Assembly (NCBI GenBank): GCA_052244495.1
Contig: JBQPXH010000004.1
Source of the DNA: Cereibacter_A sp052244495
GTDB lineage: Bacteria; Pseudomonadota; Alphaproteobacteria; Rhodobacterales; Rhodobacteraceae
Reading direction: 5' to 3' (one strand)
DNA length: 64,000 nucleotides
The notes under the pieces are model-generated. The model made no database searches and was not told where the DNA came from. It worked only from the letters and a program-made list of their open reading frames with translations. Positions 35,671-43,397 of the stretch are shown in pieces. Position 1 is the first letter of the stretch; every line of letters begins with the position of its first letter. The position numbers and the translations under genes are program-made.

Positions 35671-36339
35671 ATGTCCGACATTTCCCTCACCCTCGACAGC
35701 GAAGTGGGCGAGATCGCCGCCCGCCTGCCCGGCGCGGCCGGCCTCTTCCGCCGCCATGGCATCAGCTTCTGCTGCGGCGGCGGGCTGAGCCTCGCCGAGG
35801 CCGCCGGACACCGGAACCTCGCGCCCGAGGACCTGCTGGCCGAGCTTCGGGCCCTCGCCACGGCCGCGGCCACCGAGGCCCCGACCGAGACCGGGGCCCT
35901 CATCGCCCACATCCTTGATCGCTACCACGAGACCCACCGGCGCGAGCTGTCCGACCTCATCCCGCTGGCCGAAAAGGTCGAGGCGGTGCACGGCGATCAC
36001 GACGAGGCGCCGCACGGGCTGATGCTGCTGCTCGACGACATCCGCGACGGGATGGAGGATCACATGCAGAAGGAAGAACAGATCCTCTTCCCGATGATGC
36101 GCATGGGCGCACCCATGGTCGCCCAGCCGATCGCCGTCATGCGAGCCGAGCACGACAGCCATGCCGAGCAGCTCCGCAGGCTCGAGCACATCACCCGCGG
36201 CTTCACCCCGCCCGAAGGCGCCTGCCGGTCGTGGCATGCCCTCTACGCCGGGGTGCGCAAGTTCGCCGAGGATCTGGTGGCCCACATGCATCTGGAGAAC
36301 GAGGTGCTCTTCCCGCGCTTCGAGCAGCCCGCCGCCTGA
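35671..36339 (+). CDS. Iron-sulfur cluster repair di-iron protein (Ric/ScdA/YtfE/DnrN)
   Basis: A 222-residue protein. An N-terminal DUF542 segment has the conserved FRRHGISFCCGGG cysteine pair (about residues 27-39). The hemerythrin-like four-helix domain carries the iron ligands in ILDRYHETHR, HGDHDEAPHG, MQKEEQILFP, RAEHDSHAEQL and HMHLENEVLFPR. It repairs Fe-S clusters damaged by nitrosative or oxidative stress. It lies 1.6 kb from cytochrome c', another NO-related protein. No clear NnrR or FNR site was found upstream. The stop codon is part of the first copy of the repeat array. Confidence 0.92.
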   Translation: MSDISLTLDSEVGEIAARLPGAAGLFRRHGISFCCGGGLSLAEAAGHRNLAPEDLLAELRALATAAATEAPTETGALIAHILDRYHETHRRELSDLIPLAEKVEAVHGDHDEAPHGLMLLLDDIRDGMEDHMQKEEQILFPMMRMGAPMVAQPIAVMRAEHDSHAEQLRRLEHITRGFTPPEGACRSWHALYAGVRKFAEDLVAHMHLENEVLFPRFEQPAA

Positions 36340-36582
36340 CCTTCGGCCGGTGGGATAACCCGGGACAGGGGATGGATCGACCTTCGTCCGGGCGACGACA
36401 GGACCCCTTGGGCAGGGGACGGTTGACCGGTAATCAGGCAGCCGGACGACCTCCGGCCGATTGACCTGCCGACCTTCGGCCGGGCGACGGGATGAGCCCT
36501 GGACAGCAGAGCGGTTTCCCTCAAGTCGGGGACCGGCTTGACCTTCGGGCAAGGGGACGACTTGACCTTCGGTCGGGGGACG
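36338..36582 (+). repeat. Seven-copy degenerate repeat, consensus GACCTTCGGCCGGGCGACG
   Basis: Copies start at 36338, 36379, 36402, 36448, 36471, 36540 and 36564, at irregular spacing of 23-69 nt. The best conserved part is GACCTTCGG followed by a G-rich segment and GACG, often preceded by TT. The array fills the whole gap between the Fe-S repair gene and the membrane hydrolase. It does not look coding in any frame. Confidence 0.7.
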
Positions 36583-36598
36583 GGGAGAACCATCGGCA

Positions 36599-38116
36599 AT
36601 GCCATTGCCGGAGGTTCCCTTGCCAGCGCCCCTGTCCCGCCCGAGGCTCGTCACGGCCGCCCTTGCCGTCGTGGCGATCCTGCTCTCGCTCGTCATGCTG
36701 GAACGGGCCCGCACCGGGATCGAGCGCATTCCCATGACCGTGGGCGTCACGCCCGCCACGCTCTACCGGCCCGCGGATGCCGCGCCGGCTCCGCTCGCGG
36801 TGGTGGTGCACGGTTTCGGCGGCTCCCGCCAGATGATGGAGGCGATCTCGCTCACGCTGGCGCGGGCGGGAATGGCGGTCGTGTCCTTCGACTTCCACGG
36901 GCAGGGCCGCAGCGTCGTGCCCATGTCGCCCGACGCCTTTCCGGACGAGCAGGGATCGAGCGGCACGACCGTCCAGCTGGTGCGGCAGACACTCGAGGTG
37001 ATCGAGGCTGCCGAGGCGTTGCCGGGCGTGCAGGGGCCGGCCGCACTCGTGGGGCATTCCATGGCCACCGACATCCTCGTGCGCGCGGCGGCGCGGCGCC
37101 CGGCGACGGGACCGGTGGCGCTCATTTCGGCCTATTCGCGCGAGGTCACGCCCGAGACGCCCGCAAAACTCCTGATCCTCTCGGGACAGCGCGAGGGCGG
37201 CCTGCGGGAGGTGGCCCTCGGCATGGTCCGGCAGGTGGCGCCCGAAGCGGCCGAGGGAGAGACGGTGCGGGCGGGCGAGATCGAGCGACGGGCCGCGGTC
37301 GCGCCCTATGTCGGCCATGCGGGCGTGCTCTGGAGCCCCGCGACGCTGCGTGAACTGCGCGACTGGCTCGCGCCCGGCAGCACCGCCCCGGTGGCCGCCA
37401 CGGGGCCGTGGATCCTGCTTCTCCTCGCCGGTCTCGTCGCCCTCGTCTGGCCTGCAGCCGCCCTGCTGCCGAACCGCCGCCGCAAGGCCCTCGCGATCGG
37501 CTGGCCGTTCTTCCTCGTCCTTCTCGCCCTGCCCGCCCTGCCCGCGGCGTTCCTGTCGCTGAACTTCGGCGCCTCGGTGCTGGGACTTGCCGGCGTCGGT
37601 CGGATCGCGCTGTTCTTCGGCATCTGGGGGCTGCTGCAACTTGCCGTCCTGGCGCATTACCGGGGGCTCGACCGGCGGATCGACGGGCCCGCGCTTGCGC
37701 TGCTCATGGGCGGGAGCCTGATCTTCGCCTTCGCCATGGATCGCTATGCCGCAGCCTTCCTGCCCACCGGTCCGCGGCTGCCGCTGATGGCCCTTCTGGC
37801 GATCGGCACGCTGCCCTTCATGCTCGCCCATGCCCATCTTGCGCACAGGGCGGGATTCTGGCGGCGCCTTCTCCTTGCGCTGGCGCCCGTTCTGGCGCTC
37901 GGCGGCGCCATTGCGGCCGAGCCGGAGCGGCTTGGCCTCTCCTTCACCGTGGTGCCGGTCTTCCTGCTGTTCCTGCTGGTCTTCGGAACGATGGGCCGGT
38001 GGGTCAGCCGCTTCACCGGGCCGGCGACCGTCGGAATCGGTCTCGGGCTGATGCTTGCCTGGTCGATCGCCGCGTCGACGCCACTCTTCGGCGCCTCGTC
38101 GCGGCTCATCTACTGA
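36599..38116 (+). CDS. Membrane alpha/beta-hydrolase
   Basis: A 505-residue protein with an N-terminal membrane anchor (about 15-32). An alpha/beta-hydrolase domain (about 60-265) follows, with the oxyanion segment VVVHGFGGSRQMM, FDFHGQGRS, and nucleophile elbow GHSMATD (Ser about residue 159). The C-terminal half has about seven further hydrophobic helices. The substrate is unknown and I do not recognise a named family for the membrane half. The start at 36599 is 17 nt after the last repeat copy; its RBS (ACGGGGAGAA) lies partly in the repeat. Confidence 0.7.
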   Translation: MPLPEVPLPAPLSRPRLVTAALAVVAILLSLVMLERARTGIERIPMTVGVTPATLYRPADAAPAPLAVVVHGFGGSRQMMEAISLTLARAGMAVVSFDFHGQGRSVVPMSPDAFPDEQGSSGTTVQLVRQTLEVIEAAEALPGVQGPAALVGHSMATDILVRAAARRPATGPVALISAYSREVTPETPAKLLILSGQREGGLREVALGMVRQVAPEAAEGETVRAGEIERRAAVAPYVGHAGVLWSPATLRELRDWLAPGSTAPVAATGPWILLLLAGLVALVWPAAALLPNRRRKALAIGWPFFLVLLALPALPAAFLSLNFGASVLGLAGVGRIALFFGIWGLLQLAVLAHYRGLDRRIDGPALALLMGGSLIFAFAMDRYAAAFLPTGPRLPLMALLAIGTLPFMLAHAHLAHRAGFWRRLLLALAPVLALGGAIAAEPERLGLSFTVVPVFLLFLLVFGTMGRWVSRFTGPATVGIGLGLMLAWSIAASTPLFGASSRLIY

Positions 38117-38218
38117 CGGCGCGCGGGCCGCATCCGTCGGCGACGCGACGTGACCTTTCGCCGTCGGCATCCTCGGGGCGTGTGCCGCCCGCGCCGTCGC
38201 CGTCGGCCATGGCGGGTC

Positions 38219-39256
38219 TCAGCCGACAGGTGCCCAGATCACCTCGTCGATCCGGGGCGCGCCGGTGGCCAGCATCACCAGCCGGTCGAAACCGAGCGCG
38301 ATGCCGCTGGCGGCCGGCATGAGGGCCAGCGCGGCGAGGAAGTCCTCGTCAAGCGGATAGGTCTCGCCGTAGATCCGCTGCTTCTCGGCCATCTCCGCCT
38401 CGAAACGGCGGCGCTGCTCGGCCGGGTCGGTGAGTTCGCCGAAGCCGTTGGCAAGCTCCACCCCGCAGGCATAGAGCTCGAACCGCTCTGCCACCCGCGC
38501 ATCGTCGGGCGCACGGCGGGCGAGCGCCGCCTCGGCCGCCGGGTAGCGGTCGAGGATCGTGGGCCGGCCGTGACCGAGATGCGGCTCGACCTTCTGGACG
38601 AGCACGCGGCTCAGCATGTCCGACCAACCGTCGTCCGGCCCCGCGGAGAGCCCCGCCTCCGCCATCGCGCGGCGCAGCGCGCCCGCGTCGGGCAGACCAT
38701 GTTCGTCCACCGTGGCCAGAAGGTCGATGCCCGCATGGCGCGCGAAGGCCTCGGCCACCGACAGCCGCTCGGGCGCGGCAAACGGATCGCAGGTCCGGTC
38801 GCGGAAGCGCAGCTCCCTCGCGCCTGCCGCCTCGGCCGCCAGCCGCAGGAAGGCCGCGCAATCCGCCATCAGCACCTCGTAGCCCTCGCCCGCCCGATAC
38901 CACTCCAGCATGGTGAATTCCGGCGAATGGAGCACGCCCCGCTCGCGGTTGCGCCAGACATGGGAGAAGGCCGCGATCCGCGTCTCGCCCGCGGCCAGCA
39001 GCTTCTTCATCGCAAATTCGGGCGAGGTATGCAGGTACATCCGCCGCCCCTGCCCGTCGTTGCCGATGGCTTCGGTGGCAAAACCGTGCAGATGCGCCTC
39101 GTTGCCGGGCGAGACCTGGAGGGCGGCCGGATCGACCTCGGTGAAGCCGTTCCCGGCCAGCCAGCCGCGAATGGCGGACTGGATGCGGTTCCTCGCCAGC
39201 AGGAGGGGGCGTCGGTCGGCGTGACGGTGGGGCTGCCACCAGGATGAGTCGGACAT
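38219..39256 (-). CDS. epmA: EF-P lysine ligase EpmA (PoxA/GenX)
   Basis: A 345-residue class II aminoacyl-tRNA synthetase-like enzyme lacking the anticodon domain, i.e. the EpmA paralogue of LysRS. Motif 2 and neighbourhood read FAMKKLLAAGETRI, SHVWRNRERG and HSPEFTMLEWYRA. Motif 3 reads GIALGFDRLVMLATG. It ligates (R)-beta-lysine (or lysine) to the conserved lysine of EF-P. The start at 39256 (MSDSSWWQPH) fits the family; a longer frame through the efp promoter and coding region is spurious. It is divergent from efp, its substrate gene, 102 nt away. Confidence 0.93.
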   Translation of the reverse strand: MSDSSWWQPHRHADRRPLLLARNRIQSAIRGWLAGNGFTEVDPAALQVSPGNEAHLHGFATEAIGNDGQGRRMYLHTSPEFAMKKLLAAGETRIAAFSHVWRNRERGVLHSPEFTMLEWYRAGEGYEVLMADCAAFLRLAAEAAGARELRFRDRTCDPFAAPERLSVAEAFARHAGIDLLATVDEHGLPDAGALRRAMAEAGLSAGPDDGWSDMLSRVLVQKVEPHLGHGRPTILDRYPAAEAALARRAPDDARVAERFELYACGVELANGFGELTDPAEQRRRFEAEMAEKQRIYGETYPLDEDFLAALALMPAASGIALGFDRLVMLATGAPRIDEVIWAPVG

Positions 39257-39358
39257 GCGGAGGCTTTCGGCTGGAAATTCCGGCGCGGATGGGATAGGCG
39301 CACGGCCAATCCCGCGCGCATGCCCGCGCGCCCTCCGCCTATCACAAGGATTGCACCC

Positions 39359-39925
39359 GTGAAAGTCATCGCCTCGAGCCTCCGCAAGGGCAATGTCGTC
39401 GACATCGACGGCCGGCTCTATGTCGTTCTCACCGCCCAGAACTTCCACCCCGGCAAGGGCACGCCGGTGACGCAGGTCGACATGCGCCGGATCTCGGACG
39501 GCACCAAGGTCTCGGAGCGCTGGAAGACGACCGAACAGGTCGAGCGCGCACATGTGGACGAGCGCGAGTATGACTATCTCTATGAGGACGGCGAGGGCTT
39601 CCACTTCATGGAGCCCGAGAGCTACGACCAGGTCGTGGTCTCTCCCGATGTCGTCGGCGACGGCAAGGTGTTCCTGACCGAGGGGATGCGCGTCTATCTC
39701 CAGACCCACAACGACGTGGCGATCTCGATCGAGTTCCCGCAGAAGGTCACGGTCGAGATCACCGAGACCGAGCCTGTGGTGAAGGGCCAGACGGCGTCTT
39801 CCTCCTACAAGCCCGCCATGTGCACCAACGGGCTGCGCGTGATGGTGCCGCCGCATATCTCGGCCGGCACGCGCATCGTCATCAACACCGAAGACCTGAG
39901 CTACGTCGAGCGCGCGAAGGACTGA
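39359..39925 (+). CDS. efp: Elongation factor P
   Basis: A 188-residue three-domain EF-P that relieves ribosome stalling at polyproline. It starts MKVIASSLRKGNVV with a GTG codon at 39359, with AAGGA 8 nt upstream. The ATG at 39320 would add 13 residues before the conserved start. The modification loop is HPGKGTP with the target lysine at residue 33. The C-terminal signature is NGLRVMVPPHISAGTRIVI-type. The adjacent divergent epmA indicates beta-lysylation-type modification. Confidence 0.96.
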   Translation: MKVIASSLRKGNVVDIDGRLYVVLTAQNFHPGKGTPVTQVDMRRISDGTKVSERWKTTEQVERAHVDEREYDYLYEDGEGFHFMEPESYDQVVVSPDVVGDGKVFLTEGMRVYLQTHNDVAISIEFPQKVTVEITETEPVVKGQTASSSYKPAMCTNGLRVMVPPHISAGTRIVINTEDLSYVERAKD

Positions 39926-39968
39926 TCCTCGCGCCTGCTCTGCCGGAGCACTGTCGCCGCATATGCAG

Positions 39969-39994
39969 AAGGGGCGCCCCGCGAGGCGCCCCTT
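39969..39994. terminator. Bidirectional terminator between efp and uxuB
   Basis: AAGGGGCGCC-CCGCGA-GGCGCCCCTT is a perfect 10-bp stem flanked by CCTCATT on the plus strand. It lies 43 nt after efp and 23 nt after the convergent uxuB stop. Confidence 0.85.
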
Positions 39995-40017
39995 CCTCAT
40001 TCCGGGAGAAGGCTGAA

Positions 40018-41424
40018 TTACGTCCCGGAAATCTCCTCGGCCGCGCGGCGGGCGCCGACCTCTTTCAGCCGGGCATGGGCCGCAGCCACCCCGGGAGCGA
40101 TCTGCGCAGCCAGCGCCTCGGGGAAGACGGCGCGAAGCGCGAGAAGCGCCTCCACCCCCTCGGCCGCCCGCGCGCGGAGATCGTCCGCCAGCGGATCCTT
40201 GACCTCGATGGGCTGGCCCTTCTCGTCCGTGCCCGAGACGTAGCGCATCCAGCCCGCCACCGCGAGCAGCAGCCCCGGCGAGGCGCGCCCTGCCGCAAGG
40301 TTCTCGGCCAGAGTGCCGAGGATGCGCTGCGGCAGCTTCTGGCTGCCGTCCATCGCGATCTGCCAGGTGCGGTGCCGGATGGCCGGATTGCGGTAGCGCG
40401 CCAGAAGCTCATCCGCATAGGCCGCGAGGTCCACTCCCGGCGGCGGCGTGAGCGCCGGGATGATCTCGTCCCGCCAGAGATGCTGCACGAAAGCCGCGAA
40501 GACCGGATCGGCCACCGTCTCCGAGATCGTCTCGTGCCCGGCGAGATAGCCCAGATAGGCGAGCGAGGAATGGGTGCCGTTCAGCATCCGGAGCTTCATG
40601 TGCTCGAAGGGTGTAACGTCCCCCACGAGCTGCACGCCCACGGCGCCGAGATCGGGGCGAGCGCCGTCCACGAAATCGTCCTCGACGACCCACTGGCTGA
40701 AGGGCTCGTGCATCACGGGCAGGTTGTCCTCGATGCCTCGCGCCCGGAGCCGCGCGATATCCTCGGGCTTGGTCGCGGGCACGATGCGGTCGACCATGGT
40801 CGAGGGGAAGCGCCCCTCCGCCGCGATCCAGTCGGCGAGCGCGGGATCGAGGCGGCGGGCGAGATCCAGCACCACGCCGCGGACGACGCGCCCGTTCTCG
40901 GGGAGGTTGTCGCAGCAGAGCACCGTGAAGGGCCGGAGCCCTGCCGCCCGGCGCCGCTCCAGCGCGCGGACGATGTAGCCCGGCGCCGAGCGCGGCAGCG
41001 CTTCGGCGATGTCATGGGCGATGTCGGGGTGATCCGGGTTCAGCGCGCCCGTCGCCGGGTTGTGGCAATAGCCCTTCTCGGTGACGGTCAGGCTCACGAT
41101 CCTGACGCCCGGATCGGCCATCGCGGCCAGCACCGCCTCGGGATCCTCGCGGGCCACCAGCACCTGCCGCACGGCGTCGATCCGCCGGACCGTCTCGCCC
41201 TCCGGCCCCTGCTCGACCGCGTGATAGGCAAAGCCCTGCGGGGCCAGCGCGTCGTGCATCGTGGGCGACTGGAGGCTCACGCCAAGGATGCCCCAGTCGC
41301 CGCCTGAGGCCTCCATCGCGCGGGCGACATAGACCGCGCCATGGGCCCGAAAGAAGGCGCCGAGCCCGAGATGGACGATGCCAACGCCTGCGGGGATCGG
41401 ATCAGCGGGCAAGCCAGCCTCCAT
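40018..41424 (-). CDS. uxuB: D-mannonate oxidoreductase / fructuronate reductase
   Basis: A 468-residue member of the long-chain mannitol dehydrogenase family. The Rossmann motif is VHLGLGAFFRAH, and the catalytic region is LTVTEKGYCHNPATG. The helical domain has MKLRMLNGTHSSLAYLGYLAG, with the conserved Lys-Asn-His set. In context it reduces D-fructuronate to D-mannonate with NADH. Its 5' end overlaps kduD by about 20 nt. Possible starts are the ATGs at 41430 or 41424 or a TTG at 41412 preceded by GGAGG; I chose 41424. It is the last gene of the leftward uronate operon. Confidence 0.87.
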   Translation of the reverse strand: MEAGLPADPIPAGVGIVHLGLGAFFRAHGAVYVARAMEASGGDWGILGVSLQSPTMHDALAPQGFAYHAVEQGPEGETVRRIDAVRQVLVAREDPEAVLAAMADPGVRIVSLTVTEKGYCHNPATGALNPDHPDIAHDIAEALPRSAPGYIVRALERRRAAGLRPFTVLCCDNLPENGRVVRGVVLDLARRLDPALADWIAAEGRFPSTMVDRIVPATKPEDIARLRARGIEDNLPVMHEPFSQWVVEDDFVDGARPDLGAVGVQLVGDVTPFEHMKLRMLNGTHSSLAYLGYLAGHETISETVADPVFAAFVQHLWRDEIIPALTPPPGVDLAAYADELLARYRNPAIRHRTWQIAMDGSQKLPQRILGTLAENLAAGRASPGLLLAVAGWMRYVSGTDEKGQPIEVKDPLADDLRARAAEGVEALLALRAVFPEALAAQIAPGVAAAHARLKEVGARRAAEEISGT

Positions 41425-42127
41425 CGACATTGAGGATCGCGCCATGGACATAGGCGGCGGCGGGCGAGGCAAGGAAGACCGCGGCGCCCGCGATATCGTC
41501 CGCGCGGCCCCAGCGCCCGGCCGGGATCCGCTCGAGGATCGCCCGGTTGCGCGCCTCGTCGGCACGGAGCGCCTCGGTGTTGTTAGTCTCGATATAGCCC
41601 GGCGCGATGGCGTTCACATTGATGCCCTTCGCCGCCCATTCGTTGGCGAGCAGCTTGGTGATCCCCGCGACGCCATGTTTGGCGGCCGTGTAGGAGGGCA
41701 CGCGGATGCCGCCCTGAAAGCTCAGGAGCGAGGCGATGTTCACGATCCGCCCGCCCGTTCCACGCGCCAGCGCCGCGCGGCCGAAGGCCTGACAGGTGAA
41801 GAACAGGGCCTTGAGGTTCACATCCATCACCGCGTCCCAGTCCTCTTCGGTGAAGTCCACCGCATCGGCCCGCCGGATGATGCCGGCGTTGTTCACGAGA
41901 ATGTCGATGCGCTCGGCCTCGAAGACGTCGCGCGCGGCCATCGGGTCGGCGAAGTCGAGCCGCAGCTCGCGCCCGCCGGTCCGCACCACCGTCTCGGCGC
42001 AGGAGGAGCGGCCGGCGGCGATCACCTCGGCCCCCGCCTCCGCCAGACCCACCGCGATCGCCTGTCCGATCCCGGTATTGGCGCCGGTCACCAGCGCGCG
42101 CTGGCCCTGAAGCGAGAAGGAGATCAC
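41402..42127 (-). CDS. kduD: 2-dehydro-3-deoxy-D-gluconate 5-dehydrogenase (KduD-type SDR)
   Basis: A 241-residue short-chain dehydrogenase. The cofactor loop is TGANTGIGQAIA, the NAG motif is ILVNNAGIIRRA, and the catalytic Ser and Tyr-Lys are in NIASLLSF and SYTAAKHGV. In KduD the enzyme reduces 2,5-diketo-3-deoxygluconate to KDG. The start is a GTG at 42127 that overlaps the kduI stop (GTGA). The KduD call rests on direct coupling with kduI and on the IIRRADAVDF segment typical of that subgroup. Confidence 0.9.
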   Translation of the reverse strand: MISFSLQGQRALVTGANTGIGQAIAVGLAEAGAEVIAAGRSSCAETVVRTGGRELRLDFADPMAARDVFEAERIDILVNNAGIIRRADAVDFTEEDWDAVMDVNLKALFFTCQAFGRAALARGTGGRIVNIASLLSFQGGIRVPSYTAAKHGVAGITKLLANEWAAKGINVNAIAPGYIETNNTEALRADEARNRAILERIPAGRWGRADDIAGAAVFLASPAAAYVHGAILNVDGGWLAR

Positions 42128-42948
42128 CGCAGATCCTCCATCGCCACCATCTCGACGTCGCGGTAATCGACGTTGTCGCCCGCCATGGCCCAGACGAAGG
42201 TGTAGGAGCCGGTGCCGCAGCCGCAGTGGATCGACCAGGGCGGCGAGACCACGGCCTCCTCGTTCTTCATCACCAGATGCCGCGTCTCGGAGGGCTCGCC
42301 CATGAAGTGGAAGACGCGGGCCTCTTCGGCGAGGTCGAAGTAGAGATAGGCCTCCATCCGCCGATCGTGGACATGGGCGGGCATCGTGTTCCAGACCGAG
42401 CCGCCGTGGAACTGGGTGTAGCCCACCACGAGCTGGCAGGATGGCATGACCTCGGGGTGGATGAACTGGTTGATGGTGCGCTCGTTGGCGGTCTCGGGCG
42501 AGCCGAGCTTCACCTTCTTCGCATCCTCGAGCTTCACGAGCCGCGCCGGATGGGCGGTATGGGCAGGCGCGGACAGGATGTAGAACCGCCCCTCGCCTGC
42601 GAAGGTGACGGGGCCCGCGCCCATCGGCAGGTAGAGCACGTCGCCGCGGCCCATCTCCCAGCTTTCGCCTCCCGCCGAGACGGTGCCGGTGGCGCCCACG
42701 TTCACCACGCCCATCTCACGCCGGTCGAGGATTGAGGCGGTGCCGGTGGGCTTCACCTCGTCGAGGACGAGCGGCTCGCCCGCGGGCACGGCGCCGCCCA
42801 CGATCATGCGGTCGTAATGGGTGTAGACGAGGCGGATCTCGCCCGAGCGGAAGAGCTCGCCCATGTGGAAGGCCTCGCGCAGGCCCGCCGTGTCGAGCTG
42901 GCGCGCGGAAACCGGGTCCATCGCGTGACGGATTTCGACATGGGTCAT
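42124..42948 (-). CDS. kduI: 5-dehydro-4-deoxy-D-glucuronate isomerase KduI
   Basis: A 274-residue double cupin enzyme. The zinc ligands lie in MPAHVHDRRMEAYLYFDL and SIHCGCGTGSYTFVWAM. It isomerises 5-keto-4-deoxyuronate, the product of unsaturated uronates, to 2,5-diketo-3-deoxygluconate. It begins MTHVEIRHAMDP, a typical KduI N-terminus, with AAGGAG upstream. A 139-nt gap separates it from kdgF, enough for an internal promoter or leader. Confidence 0.95.
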   Translation of the reverse strand: MTHVEIRHAMDPVSARQLDTAGLREAFHMGELFRSGEIRLVYTHYDRMIVGGAVPAGEPLVLDEVKPTGTASILDRREMGVVNVGATGTVSAGGESWEMGRGDVLYLPMGAGPVTFAGEGRFYILSAPAHTAHPARLVKLEDAKKVKLGSPETANERTINQFIHPEVMPSCQLVVGYTQFHGGSVWNTMPAHVHDRRMEAYLYFDLAEEARVFHFMGEPSETRHLVMKNEEAVVSPPWSIHCGCGTGSYTFVWAMAGDNVDYRDVEMVAMEDLR

Positions 42949-43087
42949 GGGAAACTCCTTTCTGGGGATCGCGCCGCCACAGGAGATCCCGGGGCGGCAG
43001 GAAGGGGACGGCCCCGCAGTGCCCCCGCCGCCATGCGGAGGGGCTTGCGGGACCTCTTGGGAAGAGCGGGCGCTCCCACGCAGCGCG

Positions 43088-43390
43088 TCAGAGGAAGTCG
43101 TCGCGCCGGGGCGCGAAACTGTCGATCAGGGTTCCCGCCTCGAGGCAGCGGCAGCCATGCTCGATCCCCGACGGGATCATCAGGCTCTCGCCCGGGCCGA
43201 TCTCCTGCGTCTTGCCCGCGAGGACGAAGGCGAAGCGGCCGGACTGGACGAAGGTCGATTGCACATGCGGATGGCTGTGCAGCTTGCCCTCGGCGCCTTC
43301 CTCGAAGCGGAAGGCCACCAGCATCAGCGCGGGATCCTCGGCGAGGACCTGGCGGGTCACTCCGGGATCGGTGGGAACGACAGGATACAT
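43088..43390 (-). CDS. kdgF: KdgF-like cupin
   Basis: A 100-residue single-domain cupin. Its metal-binding motif 1 is HSHPHVQSTFVQSG and motif 2 is IPSGIEHGCRCLEAG. Size, motif set and position between a TRAP transporter and kduI match KdgF, which opens the ring of 4,5-unsaturated uronates to linear ketouronates. The start at 43390 is 7 nt after the dctM stop, so it is in the same operon. Other small cupins share the fold, so the function depends on context. Confidence 0.8.
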   Translation of the reverse strand: MYPVVPTDPGVTRQVLAEDPALMLVAFRFEEGAEGKLHSHPHVQSTFVQSGRFAFVLAGKTQEIGPGESLMIPSGIEHGCRCLEAGTLIDSFAPRRDDFL

Positions 43391-43397
43391 GGGCACC

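Noticed and set aside
36338..36582. Repeat array considered as a CRISPR array
   Set aside because: Repeats are degenerate, spacing is irregular and too short, and no cas gene is nearby.
35257..36759. 500-codon minus-strand open frame including the repeat array
   Set aside because: It is antisense to the Fe-S repair gene, which has clear hemerythrin motifs. The repeat part only gives Pro/Arg/Glu-rich translation.
39257..40000. N-terminal extension of epmA to 40000
   Set aside because: It would run antisense through the whole efp gene; epmA has a normal start at 39256.
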